Source: Acetatifactor sp. (GTDB lineage: Bacteria; Bacillota; Clostridia; Lachnospirales; Lachnospiraceae). Taken from it: 64,000 bases of DNA. The notes beneath the pieces are model-generated. The model saw nothing but the letters and a program-made list of their open reading frames with translations, had not been told where the DNA came from and made no database searches. The stretch is from the NCBI GenBank assembly GCA_016293615.1, contig JAEDDX010000001.1, forward strand, positions 1 through 64,000. The letters run 5' to 3'. Of the stretch, positions 1 to 8,959 are shown piece after piece (position 1 is the first letter of the stretch; each line of letters begins with the position of its first letter). Made by a program: the position numbers and the translations under genes.

Positions 1-18
1 CACTTGACAAAGAAAAAC

Positions 19-36
19 CCCGCACTCCTGTGCGGG
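19..36. terminator. short hairpin, possible end of upstream gene
   Basis: CCCGCAC and GTGCGGG flank a four-base loop. A T-rich stretch follows (ACTTTGTCT) but no clean U tract, so this may only be part of a double terminator with the next hairpin. Confidence 0.4.
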
Positions 37-54
37 ACTTTGTCTACACTCTGA

Positions 55-88
55 AGCGGAGTGGAAATCACTCCGCTGTTTCTTTTTT
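55..88 (+). terminator. Rho-independent terminator
   Basis: AGCGGAGT pairs with ACTCCGCT over a seven-base loop and is followed by GTTTCTTTTTT. It ends transcription of whatever lies left of the window and insulates spoVT. Confidence 0.75.
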
Positions 89-111
89 CTGCATTGTTTT
101 GGGTTTTCACA

Positions 112-140
112 GGATAATTCTTCTGTTTTTCCACATAATA
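112..140 (+). promoter_or_regulatory. possible forespore sigma-factor promoter of spoVT
   Basis: GGATA (112-116) and CATAATA (134-140) are 17 bases apart, which is close to the sigma-F/sigma-G pattern expected for spoVT. The -35 match is imperfect; this is inference from known spoVT control in Bacillus. Confidence 0.3.
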
Positions 141-181
141 ACTCCATAGCTTGAAAATGAAGGCAATGGAGGAAATGAGAT

Positions 182-727
182 ATGAAAGCAACGGGTATTG
201 TCCGTAGAATTGATGATCTGGGACGCGTAGTCATCCCGAAGGAGATCCGTCGAACTCTGCATATCAGGGAATCTGACCCGCTTGAGATCTATACAGACAG
301 GGAGGGGCAGGTCATCCTGAAAAAGTATTCCCCGATCGGTGAGATGGCAACCTTTGCGAAGCAATATGCAGAGAGTCTTGCGCAGGTTTCCGGGCATGCG
401 GCCCTGATTGCGGACAGGGATCAGTTCATTGCAGCTTCGGGCGGGTATAAGCATTTTGTCGGCAAGGCCATCGGAAAGCAGCTGGATGAGAAGATACACC
501 GGCGCGAGGCAGTGTTAGCCAGCAAGGGAGACCGCGGTTTCATCCGTATCTGTGATGAGGCGGAGGAAGAGTATCTGCACGAGGCGTTTGCACCGATTCT
601 TTGTGAGGGAGATATCATCGGAAGTGTCGTGCTGCTCCAGAAGGAAGCGAGGGTGCACATGGGAGAGGTGGAACAGAAATTGCTCCAGTCTGCCGCCGCT
701 TTTTTGGGACGACAGATGGAGCAATAA
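182..727 (+). CDS. spoVT: stage V sporulation protein T (AbrB/GAF transcription factor)
   Basis: 181 aa, the usual SpoVT length. Residues 1-50 form an AbrB/SpoVT swapped-hairpin DNA-binding domain (MKATGIVRRIDDLGRVVIPK, then ExRRTLxIxxxDPLEI). Residues 55-180 fit the GAF-like C-terminal half. In Bacillus SpoVT is a forespore regulator made under sigma-G and modulates sigma-G genes and spore coat/cortex maturation. It is monocistronic here: a terminator precedes it and the next gene is convergent, leaving eight bases between stops. Start fixed by GGAGGAAATGAGAT just upstream. The assignment implies an endospore former, though a few asporogenous Clostridia keep the gene. Confidence 0.93.
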   Translation: MKATGIVRRIDDLGRVVIPKEIRRTLHIRESDPLEIYTDREGQVILKKYSPIGEMATFAKQYAESLAQVSGHAALIADRDQFIAASGGYKHFVGKAIGKQLDEKIHRREAVLASKGDRGFIRICDEAEEEYLHEAFAPILCEGDIIGSVVLLQKEARVHMGEVEQKLLQSAAAFLGRQMEQ

Positions 728-735
728 GGGAACTG

Positions 736-2190
736 TTAAGACTCGCTCATTTTTTCCAGAAGTTCGATCTTGATATCGTACAGGGTCGGAGAGAGGTCCA
801 CATAGACCTTCTGCGGATTGACGAGACGCTTGGTCTCATCCCAGAGAGTGGCAAGCTCTTCCTGACAGTAAGCACGGATATCCATCACCTTGGGCGAGGT
901 GTAACAGCATTTACCGTTTTCAAAGATCTGTTTCATGAGAGGGCGCAGTGTATAGCTGCCGCCCTTCAGCTTTGTCTTCTTCCAGGGCTCGGCCGGGTCG
1001 AAGAGCAGCAGATCATCCTTCTCATCATATTCCTCTTCCACCAGACAGATCAAATCGGCCTTGATCTTGCCGTTTGCTTTGTCGTAAACGCGGTAGATCT
1101 TCTTGTTGCCGGGGTTCGTCACCTTTTCGGTGTTTTCGGAGAGCTTGATCTTAGGGATAAACCTGCCGTCGGGGCCCATGATGGCAGCCAGCTTGTAGAC
1201 GCCTCCGAAGGAAGGGTTGTCCTTGGAGGTAATGAGGTTGGTGCCCACACCCCAGGAGGTGATGGCAGCTCCCTGAGCCTTCAGGCTGTCGATCAGGTAC
1301 TCGTCCAGGTCGTTGGATGCGGAGATGACAGCGTCCGGGAAACCGGCGTCATCCAGCATCTTCCTCGCTTTCTTGGAGAGATATGCCAGGTCGCCGCTGT
1401 CTAAGCGGATGCCGTAGAAGGTCAGCGGAATCCCCGCATCGCGCATCTCGGTAAATACGCGGATGGCGTTGGGCACACCGCTCTTTAAGGTGTCGTAGGT
1501 ATCGACCAGGAGGATGCAGGCGGAAGGATACATTTCGGCATAGGTTTTGAAAGCGGTATATTCATCGGGAAAGCTCATGATCCAGCTGTGGGCGTGGGTT
1601 CCCTTGACGGGTACGTCAAAGAGCTGACCGCAGAGGACATTGCTGGTGCCGATACAGCCGCCGATCATGGCGGCACGCGCGCCGTAGGTACCGGCGTCGG
1701 GACCCTGCGCACGACGAAGACCGAACTCCATGATGCCGTCCCCCTTGGCTGCGTAGCAGACTCTTGCCGCCTTGGTGGCAATCAGGCTCTGATGGTTGAT
1801 GATATTCAGGATGGCTGTCTCCACCAGCTGCGCTTCCATAATCGGAGCGATCACCTTGATGATGGGTTCTCTGGGGAACATGACCGTTCCTTCCGGAATC
1901 GCGTAGATGTCTCCCGAGAAATGGAAGTCCCGCAGATACTCCAAAAAGTCTGCCTCGAATATACCGAGAGATGCCAGATAATCAATGTCCTGACTGTCGA
2001 AGTGAAGCTCCTTGATATACTGAATTACCTGCTCTAAACCTGCGGAGATCGCGAAGCCTCCGCCGCAGGGATTGTTGCGATAAAAAGCGTCGAAAATAAC
2101 GGTTTCGTTCCGGTCCTTGTGCTTAAAGTACCCCTGCATCATTGTCAGCTCATATAAGTCTGTCATCAGGGTCAGATTTTGTCTGTCCAT
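736..2190 (-). CDS. pncB: nicotinate phosphoribosyltransferase
   Basis: 484 aa. It converts nicotinate plus PRPP to nicotinate mononucleotide in the Preiss-Handler NAD salvage route; cytosolic. The N-terminus MDRQNLTLMTDLYELTMMQG is the typical opening, and the family pattern FGLRRAQG is followed by the HAHSW segment and by FYGIRLDSGDL near the middle, which line the phosphoribosyl site. I chose the ATG at 2190 because AAGAAAGGA lies six to seven bases upstream and because homologues start here; the frame stays open upstream to 2346 but that stretch overlaps an interspersed repeat and does not resemble the family. Convergent with spoVT and divergent from ileS. Confidence 0.95.
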   Translation of the reverse strand: MDRQNLTLMTDLYELTMMQGYFKHKDRNETVIFDAFYRNNPCGGGFAISAGLEQVIQYIKELHFDSQDIDYLASLGIFEADFLEYLRDFHFSGDIYAIPEGTVMFPREPIIKVIAPIMEAQLVETAILNIINHQSLIATKAARVCYAAKGDGIMEFGLRRAQGPDAGTYGARAAMIGGCIGTSNVLCGQLFDVPVKGTHAHSWIMSFPDEYTAFKTYAEMYPSACILLVDTYDTLKSGVPNAIRVFTEMRDAGIPLTFYGIRLDSGDLAYLSKKARKMLDDAGFPDAVISASNDLDEYLIDSLKAQGAAITSWGVGTNLITSKDNPSFGGVYKLAAIMGPDGRFIPKIKLSENTEKVTNPGNKKIYRVYDKANGKIKADLICLVEEEYDEKDDLLLFDPAEPWKKTKLKGGSYTLRPLMKQIFENGKCCYTSPKVMDIRAYCQEELATLWDETKRLVNPQKVYVDLSPTLYDIKIELLEKMSES

Positions 2191-2336
2191 GGCTTGTCCT
2201 TTCTTTCCTAAATTTTTACCGAAATTTTTTTCCTGGATTTCTTCCCAAATTGTGGGGGATATCTTTCCCACAAGTATACCCTTGTTATCACGGAAAAGCA
2301 ACCATTCGGGAGGGATTTGCAAAAAATAGCCCCTGC

Positions 2337-2383
2337 GTATCTGCAACCGGACATACGGGGCTTAGGCAAAGGGGCACAAAATT
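2337..2383 (+). repeat. single copy of an interspersed repeat unit
   Basis: A stretch of about 47 bases matches the units of the element at 26702-27024, including TCTGCAACCGGACA, a CTTAGG block, and a GGGGxxCAxAATT end. It sits between pncB and the ileS promoter. The match is by eye; both copies even translate to the same short peptide CVSATGHTGLR. Confidence 0.65.
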
Positions 2384-2396
2384 AAATAAGAAGCAC

Positions 2397-2426
2397 TTGA
2401 CAAGTTTGATTTTTGCAGACTATAAT
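2397..2426 (+). promoter_or_regulatory. sigma-A promoter of ileS
   Basis: TTGACA (2397-2402), 18-base spacer, TATAAT (2421-2426). Both hexamers are consensus. Transcription should start near 2433, giving a leader of about 320 nt before the ileS start codon. Confidence 0.9.
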
Positions 2427-2436
2427 ATTTAATCAA

Positions 2437-2717
2437 CAAAGAAACACATCAAATGCAGTGACGAAGAGAGTAATCATTTGGGGAACATGGCAGCGAGCCG
2501 GAGGTGGTGCGAGTCCGGTATCAGTAGCCAAATGACGAAAATCACTTCTGAGCAGACAGGACAAAAGGAAAGTGCAAGACGAGTACCGGTAGCCCTGGAC
2601 GGTCATCCGCCGTTATCGGATCGCATATAACTCCGGCCGGAACCGGAACGTATGATTGTAACAGGTGGTTAACGAGGGTTTTACAGACCGCGTCCTTTTA
2701 CAGGATGCGGTCTGTTT
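2437..2717 (+). ncRNA. T-box leader controlling ileS
   Basis: Long leader with stem I features (GAGAGTA; GGTGGTGCGAGTCC), a probable ATC isoleucine specifier in GGTATCAGTAG (about 2518-2521), the T-box-like AACAGGTGGTTAACGAGGG at 2660-2678, and a strong terminator at 2683-2717 (ACAGACCGCGTCC / GGATGCGGTCTGT then TTTT). Uncharged tRNA-Ile would favour the antiterminator and read-through into ileS. The T-box consensus is slightly divergent (AGGTGGTTAAC rather than GGTGGTACCGCG). Confidence 0.88.
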
Positions 2718-2751
2718 TGGTGAAGAGAACTGTGAAGAAAGGAAGAGAAAT

Positions 2752-5700
2752 ATGTACAAACAGGTATCTGCAAGCATGAACTTCGTGGAACGCGAAAAAG
2801 AAGTCGAGAAGTTCTGGAAGGAAAACGATATTTTCAGAAAGAGTATCGAAAGCCGCAAGGAAGGACCGACTTATACCTTCTATGACGGACCGCCTACCGC
2901 GAACGGTAAGCCTCACATCGGTCATGTGGAGACCCGTACGATCAAGGATATGATCCCCAGATATCGTACCATGAAGGGTTATATGGTTCCCAGAAAAGCC
3001 GGCTGGGACACACACGGTCTGCCCGTTGAACTGGAGGTGGAAAAACTTCTGGGCTTAAACGGCAAGGAGCAGATCGAAGAATACGGCATGGAGCCTTTTA
3101 TCAGAAAGTGCAAGGAATCCGTATGGAAATATAAGGGCATGTGGGAGGATTTCTCGGGAACCGTCGGTTTCTGGGCTGACATGGATGACCCTTATGTAAC
3201 CTATGATGATAACTTTATCGAGTCCGAATGGTGGGCTTTGAAGGAAATCTGGAACAAGGGTCTGTTGTATAAAGGCTTCAAGATCGTTCCTTACTGCCCC
3301 CGCTGCGGAACGCCTCTTTCCACCGCTGAGGTTTCCCAGGGCTATAAGACCGTCAAGGAGCGCTCTGCCATCGTGCGCTTCAAGGTAGTCGGCGAGGACG
3401 CTTACTTCCTGGCATGGACCACAACCCCCTGGACCCTTCCCAGCAATGTGGCGCTCTGCGTAAACCCTGCAGACACCTATGTCAAGGTGAAGGCAGCGGA
3501 CGGATATACCTATTATATGGCACAGGCACTGCTCGACTCCGTACTCGGCAGGCTCGGAAGCGAGGATGTGAAGGCGTATGAAGTACTTGAGACCTATACC
3601 GGCAAGGATTTGGAGTACAAGGAATATGAGCCTTTATTCGAGTGTGCCAAGGCTGTGGCTGACAGGCAGAACAAGAAGGGCTTCTTCGTAACCTGCGACA
3701 GCTATGTTACCATGTCCGACGGTACCGGTATCGTACACATTGCGCCTGCCTTCGGTGAAGATGACGCCAATGTGGGCCGCAACTACGACCTTCCTTTCGT
3801 ACAGTTTGTAAACGGTAAGGGTGAGCTGACGGCAGAGACTCCTTTCGCAGGACTCTTTGTGAAGAAAGCGGACCCTGAAGTATTAAAGAATCTGGATGCA
3901 AGAGCACAGCTTTTCGATGCGCCGAAGTTCGAGCATGAATATCCTCACTGCTGGAGATGTGACACTCCCCTGATCTACTATGCGCGTGAGTCCTGGTACA
4001 TCAAGGAGACCGCGGTGAAGGAGGATCTGATCCGCAATAACAATACAGTTAACTGGATCCCCGAGTCCATCGGCAGCGGCCGTTTCGGCAACTGGCTGGA
4101 GAACATTCAGGACTGGGCAATCTCCCGTAACCGTTACTGGGGAACTCCTTTAAATATCTGGGAGTGTCAGTGCGGACATCAGGAGTGTATCGGCAGCCGC
4201 GCCGAGCTGGCTGAGCGCGCAGGCGACCCGAAGGCTGCAGAGGTGGAGCTTCACAGACCTTACATCGATGCTGTCACCATGAAGTGTCCCGAATGCGGCG
4301 GCGTGATGACCCGTGTGCCTGAGGTGTTGGACTGCTGGTTTGACTCCGGCGCGATGCCCTTCGCACAGCATCACTATCCTTTTGAAAATAAAGAACTGTT
4401 CGAGCAGCAGTTCCCTGCAAAGTTTATCTCCGAGGCGGTCGACCAGACCAGAGGATGGTTCCACTCTCTGATGGCGGAGTCCACCCTGCTCTTCAACAAG
4501 GCTCCCTACGAGAATGTCATCGTTCTGGGCCATGTGCAGGATGAGAACGGACAGAAGATGAGTAAGTCCAAGGGCAACGCCGTGGATCCCTTCGATGCCC
4601 TGGAGACCTACGGCGCAGACGCGATCCGCTGGTACTTCTACACCGCAAGCGCTCCCTGGATTCCCAAGCGCTTCTCCGGAAAGCTCGTTCAGGAGGGCCA
4701 GAGAAAGTTCATGGGTACGCTCTGGAATACTTATGCGTTCTTCGTTCTGTATGCGAACATTGACAACTTCGATGCAACAAAATACACACTGGAGTATGAT
4801 AAGCTGTCCGTCATGGATAAGTGGCTGCTCTCCAGACTCAACTCCGTAGTGGGAGAGGTGGACAACGATCTCGATCAGTACCGCATCCCCGAGGCAGGCA
4901 AGGCTCTGCAGGATTTCGTGGATGAGATGAGCAACTGGTATGTGCGCCGCAGCCGTGAGCGTTTCTGGGCAAAGGGCATGGAGCAGGATAAGATCAACGC
5001 GTACATGACGCTGTACACCGCGCTGGTAACCATTTCCAAGGCAGCAGCACCCATGATTCCTTTCATGACGGAGGATATCTACCGCAATCTGGTATGCTCC
5101 ATCGATGCCGATGCACCCGAGAGCATCCATCTGTGCGACTATCCTGTAGCGGAAGAGAGATTCATCGACAGAGAGCTTGAGAAGAACATGGAGAATGTTC
5201 TTGCAGCAGTTGTCATCGGCCGTGCCTGCCGTAACGATGCCGCAATCAAGAACCGTCAGCCCATCAGCAGGATGTATGTGAAGGCAGACTTTGTCCTGGA
5301 TTCCTTCTTCACTGATATCATCGAGGATGAGCTGAATGTAAAGGAAGTCGTATTTACCACGGACGTCAGAGACTTTACCTCATACACCTTCAAGCCCCAG
5401 CTTCGCACCGTAGGTCCCAAGTACGGTAAGCAGCTCGGCGGTATCCAGAAGACCCTCGCTTCCCTGGACGGAAATACGGCGATGGATGAGCTGAACGAGA
5501 AGGGAATGCTTTCCTTCACGGTAGGCGATGTCACCGTGGAGCTGACCAAGGACGATCTTCTGATCACGATGGCGCAGAAGGAGGGCTATGTATCCCAGGA
5601 GGACAACAAGATCACCGTTGTTCTGGATACCAACCTCACGGAGGAGCTTCTCGAGGAAGGATTTGTATACGAGATCATCAGCAAGATCCAGACCATGAGA

Positions 5701-5913
5701 AAGGATGCTGACTTCGAAGTCATGGATCATATCAGGGTCTCCCTGAACGGAAACGCGACCCTTTCCGCTCTTGCCTCCAAGAATGCAGAGGCTATCTGTT
5801 CTAAGGTTTTGGCCGATGAACTGACCGCAGATACGGTGTTTGCAGTGACAAAAGAGTGGAATGTGAACGGAGAACAGGTAACGATTTCCATGGAAAAGGT
5901 TGCAAAATCATAA
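2752..5913 (+). CDS. ileS: isoleucyl-tRNA synthetase, type-2-like
   Basis: 1053 aa class I synthetase that charges tRNA-Ile. HIGH motif at residues 55-58 (GKPHIGHVE), KMSKS at 602-606, and zinc-type CPRCGT and CPECGG pairs in the middle. The editing (CP1) domain includes WTTTPWTLPSN. Length above 1000 and the pattern GWDTHGLPVELEVEK ... PYCPRCGTPLS resemble the eukaryote-like IleRS2 form rather than the roughly 920-aa IleRS1; in known cases IleRS2 is insensitive to mupirocin, but that is inference here. Start at ATG 2752 is chosen because GGAAGAG precedes it and upstream codons lie in the T-box terminator. Expression is expected to follow tRNA-Ile charging. Confidence 0.96.
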   Translation: MYKQVSASMNFVEREKEVEKFWKENDIFRKSIESRKEGPTYTFYDGPPTANGKPHIGHVETRTIKDMIPRYRTMKGYMVPRKAGWDTHGLPVELEVEKLLGLNGKEQIEEYGMEPFIRKCKESVWKYKGMWEDFSGTVGFWADMDDPYVTYDDNFIESEWWALKEIWNKGLLYKGFKIVPYCPRCGTPLSTAEVSQGYKTVKERSAIVRFKVVGEDAYFLAWTTTPWTLPSNVALCVNPADTYVKVKAADGYTYYMAQALLDSVLGRLGSEDVKAYEVLETYTGKDLEYKEYEPLFECAKAVADRQNKKGFFVTCDSYVTMSDGTGIVHIAPAFGEDDANVGRNYDLPFVQFVNGKGELTAETPFAGLFVKKADPEVLKNLDARAQLFDAPKFEHEYPHCWRCDTPLIYYARESWYIKETAVKEDLIRNNNTVNWIPESIGSGRFGNWLENIQDWAISRNRYWGTPLNIWECQCGHQECIGSRAELAERAGDPKAAEVELHRPYIDAVTMKCPECGGVMTRVPEVLDCWFDSGAMPFAQHHYPFENKELFEQQFPAKFISEAVDQTRGWFHSLMAESTLLFNKAPYENVIVLGHVQDENGQKMSKSKGNAVDPFDALETYGADAIRWYFYTASAPWIPKRFSGKLVQEGQRKFMGTLWNTYAFFVLYANIDNFDATKYTLEYDKLSVMDKWLLSRLNSVVGEVDNDLDQYRIPEAGKALQDFVDEMSNWYVRRSRERFWAKGMEQDKINAYMTLYTALVTISKAAAPMIPFMTEDIYRNLVCSIDADAPESIHLCDYPVAEERFIDRELEKNMENVLAAVVIGRACRNDAAIKNRQPISRMYVKADFVLDSFFTDIIEDELNVKEVVFTTDVRDFTSYTFKPQLRTVGPKYGKQLGGIQKTLASLDGNTAMDELNEKGMLSFTVGDVTVELTKDDLLITMAQKEGYVSQEDNKITVVLDTNLTEELLEEGFVYEIISKIQTMRKDADFEVMDHIRVSLNGNATLSALASKNAEAICSKVLADELTADTVFAVTKEWNVNGEQVTISMEKVAKS

Positions 5914-6025
5914 AATATCGTTTAATCTGTGTGCAGGGCGGCGCATTTGCGATAGCCCTGCATCGGGTTATTCATGGGGATGTCATTTGGGGATGTAATT
6001 GTTTATCTACAAAAAGGAGAATTAC

Positions 6026-8692
6026 ATGGCTGAATCAAAGAAGAAAAGTACGATTGAAGTAACTGAAAATACGGAGCAGAAGGAAACTGCCGCAAAGACG
6101 AAGAAGTCTGCAGCGAAAAAGACTGTTGAGAAAACTGATGATAAGAAGGCTGTTGAGAAGAAGACTGCCAAGACCTCTGTCAAGAAGGAAAAGACAGAGC
6201 AGACTGTCGCAGCTGCACCCGAAACAGTCGAGGAAGGCACCTTCAACAAGGATCTTTTCAAGAGAAGTGTCGTATACAATGTGAAGACTCTGTATCGTAA
6301 GGATATGGAAGAAGCAACCGCACAGCAGGTATTCCAGGCTGCAGCCCTGGCGATCAAGGATCAGATCATGGATCACTGGATCGATACCCAGAGAGCATAT
6401 GACAGGCAGGACCCCAAGATTGTGTACTATATGTCCATGGAGTTTCTGATGGGCCGTGCGTTCGGCAACAACATCATCAACCTGATGGCCTCCAAGCCCG
6501 TGAGGGAAGCCCTTGACGAGCTGGGACTGGATTTGAATGTGGTCGAGGATCAGGAGCCCGATGCAGCGCTCGGTAACGGCGGTCTGGGAAGACTCGCTGC
6601 CTGCTTCCTGGATTCCCTTGCAACCCTCGGCTATCCCGCATACGGCTGCGGTATCCGTTACCGCTACGGTATGTTTAAGCAGAAGATCGAGAACGGTTTC
6701 CAGGTCGAGGTTCCCGATAACTGGCTTAAGAACGGCAATCCTTTCGAACTGAGAAGACCGGAGTATGCTAAGGTAGTAAAGTTCGGCGGCCGTGTTGTGA
6801 TGACTGCCGATGAGTATGGCAGAGCAAAATTCGTACAGCAGGACTACACTGCAGTACGTGCCGTGCCCTTTGACCTTCCTATCGTCGGATACGGCAACGG
6901 TATCGTGAATACCCTTCGTATCTGGGACGCTGAGCCCATGGAGGTATTCCAGCTCGATTCCTTTGACAAGGGTGAGTATGCGAAGGCTGTAGAGCAGGAA
7001 AACCTCGCAAGAAACATCGTAGAGGTGCTCTATCCCAACGACAACCACTATGCGGGCAAAGAGCTGCGCTTAAAGCAGCAGTATTTCTTCATCTCTGCAT
7101 CCGTGCAGGAAGCAGTTGAGAAGTTTATGAGAAAGCACAATGATATCCATCAGTTCCCTGAGAAGGTTACCTTCCAGCTCAACGATACCCACCCTACCGT
7201 GGCTGTACCTGAACTGATGAGAATCCTGCTTGATGATTACGGTCTCGGCTGGGATGAAGCATGGGACATCACCACCAGAACCTGTGCCTATACCAACCAT
7301 ACCATCATGGCGGAAGCTTTGGAAAAATGGCCCATCGACCTTTTCTCCAGACTGCTTCCCAGAGTTTACCAGATCGTGGAAGAGATCAACCGCCGCTTCG
7401 TTGCACAGATCGAGGCAAGATATGCAAATCAGTGGGGCGTGGATGTGCAGGAGAAGATTCGCAAGATGGCGATTCTGTACGATGGACAGGTGAAGATGGC
7501 CCATATGGCTATCGTTGCCGGCTATTCCGTCAACGGTGTTGCAAGACTGCATACCGAGATCCTGAAGAATCAGGAGCTGAAGGACTTCTATGAGATGTTC
7601 CCTGAGCGTTTCAACAACAAGACCAACGGTATCACCCAGAGAAGATTCCTGCTTCACGGCAACCCTCTTCTTGCAGACTGGGTAACCGCACGTACAGGTG
7701 ACGGCTGGATCACTGACCTTCCTCAGATCGCCGGTCTGAAGCAGTACGCCGATGACAAGAAGGCGCAGAAGGAGTTCATGGAGATCAAGTTCCAAAACAA
7801 GGTTCGCCTTGCAAAGTATATCAAGGCGCACAACGGCGTCGATGTAGACCCCAACTCCATCTTCGATGTACAGGTAAAGAGACTGCATGAGTACAAGAGA
7901 CAGTTCCTCAACATCCTGCATGTTATGTATCTGTACAACGAACTGAAGAAGAACCCGGGCATGGACTTCTTCCCCAGAACCTTCATCTTCGGTGCGAGGG
8001 CTGCAGCAGGCTACCGCAATGCGAAGCTGACCATTAAGCTGATCAACTCCGTCGCAGATGTTGTCAACAATGACGCTTCCATCGGCGGCAAGATCAAGGT
8101 CGTATTTATCGAGAACTACAATGTATCCAACGCTGAGATCATCTTTGCGGCAGCGGATGTCTCCGAGCAGATTTCCACCGCAAGCAAAGAAGCTTCCGGA
8201 ACCGGCAACATGAAGTTTATGTTAAACGGTGCGCTGACACTGGGCACCATGGACGGTGCAAATGTGGAGATCGTAGAAGAAGTCGGCGCTGAGAATGCGT
8301 TCATCTTCGGACTTTCCTCCGATGAGGTCATCCGCTACGAGAACTTCGGCGGATACAATCCGATGGATATCTACAACTCTGATGCAGACCTCAGAAGAGT
8401 CGTTGACCAGCTGATCGATGGTACTTACTCTTCCGACAGAGAACTGTTCCGTCCTCTGTACAACTCTCTGCTGAACACCCTGAGCACTTCCAAGGCTGAT
8501 ACCTACTTCATCCTGAAGGACTTCAGATCTTACGCAGAGGCTCAGAAGAAGGTAGAGGCGGCATACCGCAATACGGAAGGCTGGGCAAAGAGCGCGATCC
8601 TCAATGTGGCATGCTCCGGCAAGTTTACCTCCGACAGAACCATACAGCAGTATGTGGACGAGATCTGGCATCTTGACAAGGTGACACTGTAA
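6026..8692 (+). CDS. glgP: glycogen/alpha-glucan phosphorylase with basic N-terminal tail
   Basis: 888 aa GT35 enzyme releasing glucose-1-phosphate from glycogen or maltodextrin. The catalytic core starts near residue 78 (FKRSVVYNVKTLYRKD) and ends with the PLP-binding region EASGTGNMKFMLNG, with the Schiff-base lysine at residue 730. Residues 1-75 are an added Lys/Ala/Thr/Glu-rich stretch (KTKKSAAKKTVEKT...), reminiscent of histone-H1-like tails and absent from ordinary bacterial GlgP. Start fixed by AAAAGGAGA seven bases before ATG 6026. It follows ileS after 112 bases, which hold a small hairpin (TGCAGGGC/GCCCTGCA) and no clear promoter; a strong terminator follows. Confidence 0.95.
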   Translation: MAESKKKSTIEVTENTEQKETAAKTKKSAAKKTVEKTDDKKAVEKKTAKTSVKKEKTEQTVAAAPETVEEGTFNKDLFKRSVVYNVKTLYRKDMEEATAQQVFQAAALAIKDQIMDHWIDTQRAYDRQDPKIVYYMSMEFLMGRAFGNNIINLMASKPVREALDELGLDLNVVEDQEPDAALGNGGLGRLAACFLDSLATLGYPAYGCGIRYRYGMFKQKIENGFQVEVPDNWLKNGNPFELRRPEYAKVVKFGGRVVMTADEYGRAKFVQQDYTAVRAVPFDLPIVGYGNGIVNTLRIWDAEPMEVFQLDSFDKGEYAKAVEQENLARNIVEVLYPNDNHYAGKELRLKQQYFFISASVQEAVEKFMRKHNDIHQFPEKVTFQLNDTHPTVAVPELMRILLDDYGLGWDEAWDITTRTCAYTNHTIMAEALEKWPIDLFSRLLPRVYQIVEEINRRFVAQIEARYANQWGVDVQEKIRKMAILYDGQVKMAHMAIVAGYSVNGVARLHTEILKNQELKDFYEMFPERFNNKTNGITQRRFLLHGNPLLADWVTARTGDGWITDLPQIAGLKQYADDKKAQKEFMEIKFQNKVRLAKYIKAHNGVDVDPNSIFDVQVKRLHEYKRQFLNILHVMYLYNELKKNPGMDFFPRTFIFGARAAAGYRNAKLTIKLINSVADVVNNDASIGGKIKVVFIENYNVSNAEIIFAAADVSEQISTASKEASGTGNMKFMLNGALTLGTMDGANVEIVEEVGAENAFIFGLSSDEVIRYENFGGYNPMDIYNSDADLRRVVDQLIDGTYSSDRELFRPLYNSLLNTLSTSKADTYFILKDFRSYAEAQKKVEAAYRNTEGWAKSAILNVACSGKFTSDRTIQQYVDEIWHLDKVTL

Positions 8693-8751
8693 GCCGAGCC
8701 AACAGCACAAAGTGAGTGATCCTGCGAGTCAGACACTTGTTGTAAAAATAG

Positions 8752-8795
8752 AACAACTCCAATCGCCCGTGACAGGTGATTGGAGTTGTTTTGTT
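8752..8795 (+). terminator. Rho-independent terminator after glgP
   Basis: AACAACTCCAATC pairs perfectly with GATTGGAGTTGTT across a 13-base loop, then TTGTTTG. The remaining bases to 8959 show nothing I can assign. Confidence 0.85.
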
Positions 8796-8959
8796 TGTAG
8801 ATTCCATGGATTCGTTTACAACAGATACAGAATCTCCCATAGGATACAACAGACGGCCAGAACAGACACCGATAAGGACAGGTTTTTCCCGGCTTTTGAG
8901 GAGAACAGTTTATGGGTAGCCGGTCGGATGAGACGCGTTGCTCTTTCGTGTTTTTCAAC

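Noticed and set aside
5920..5970. terminator between ileS and glgP
   Set aside because: TGCAGGGC/GCCCTGCA can pair but has no T tract after it.
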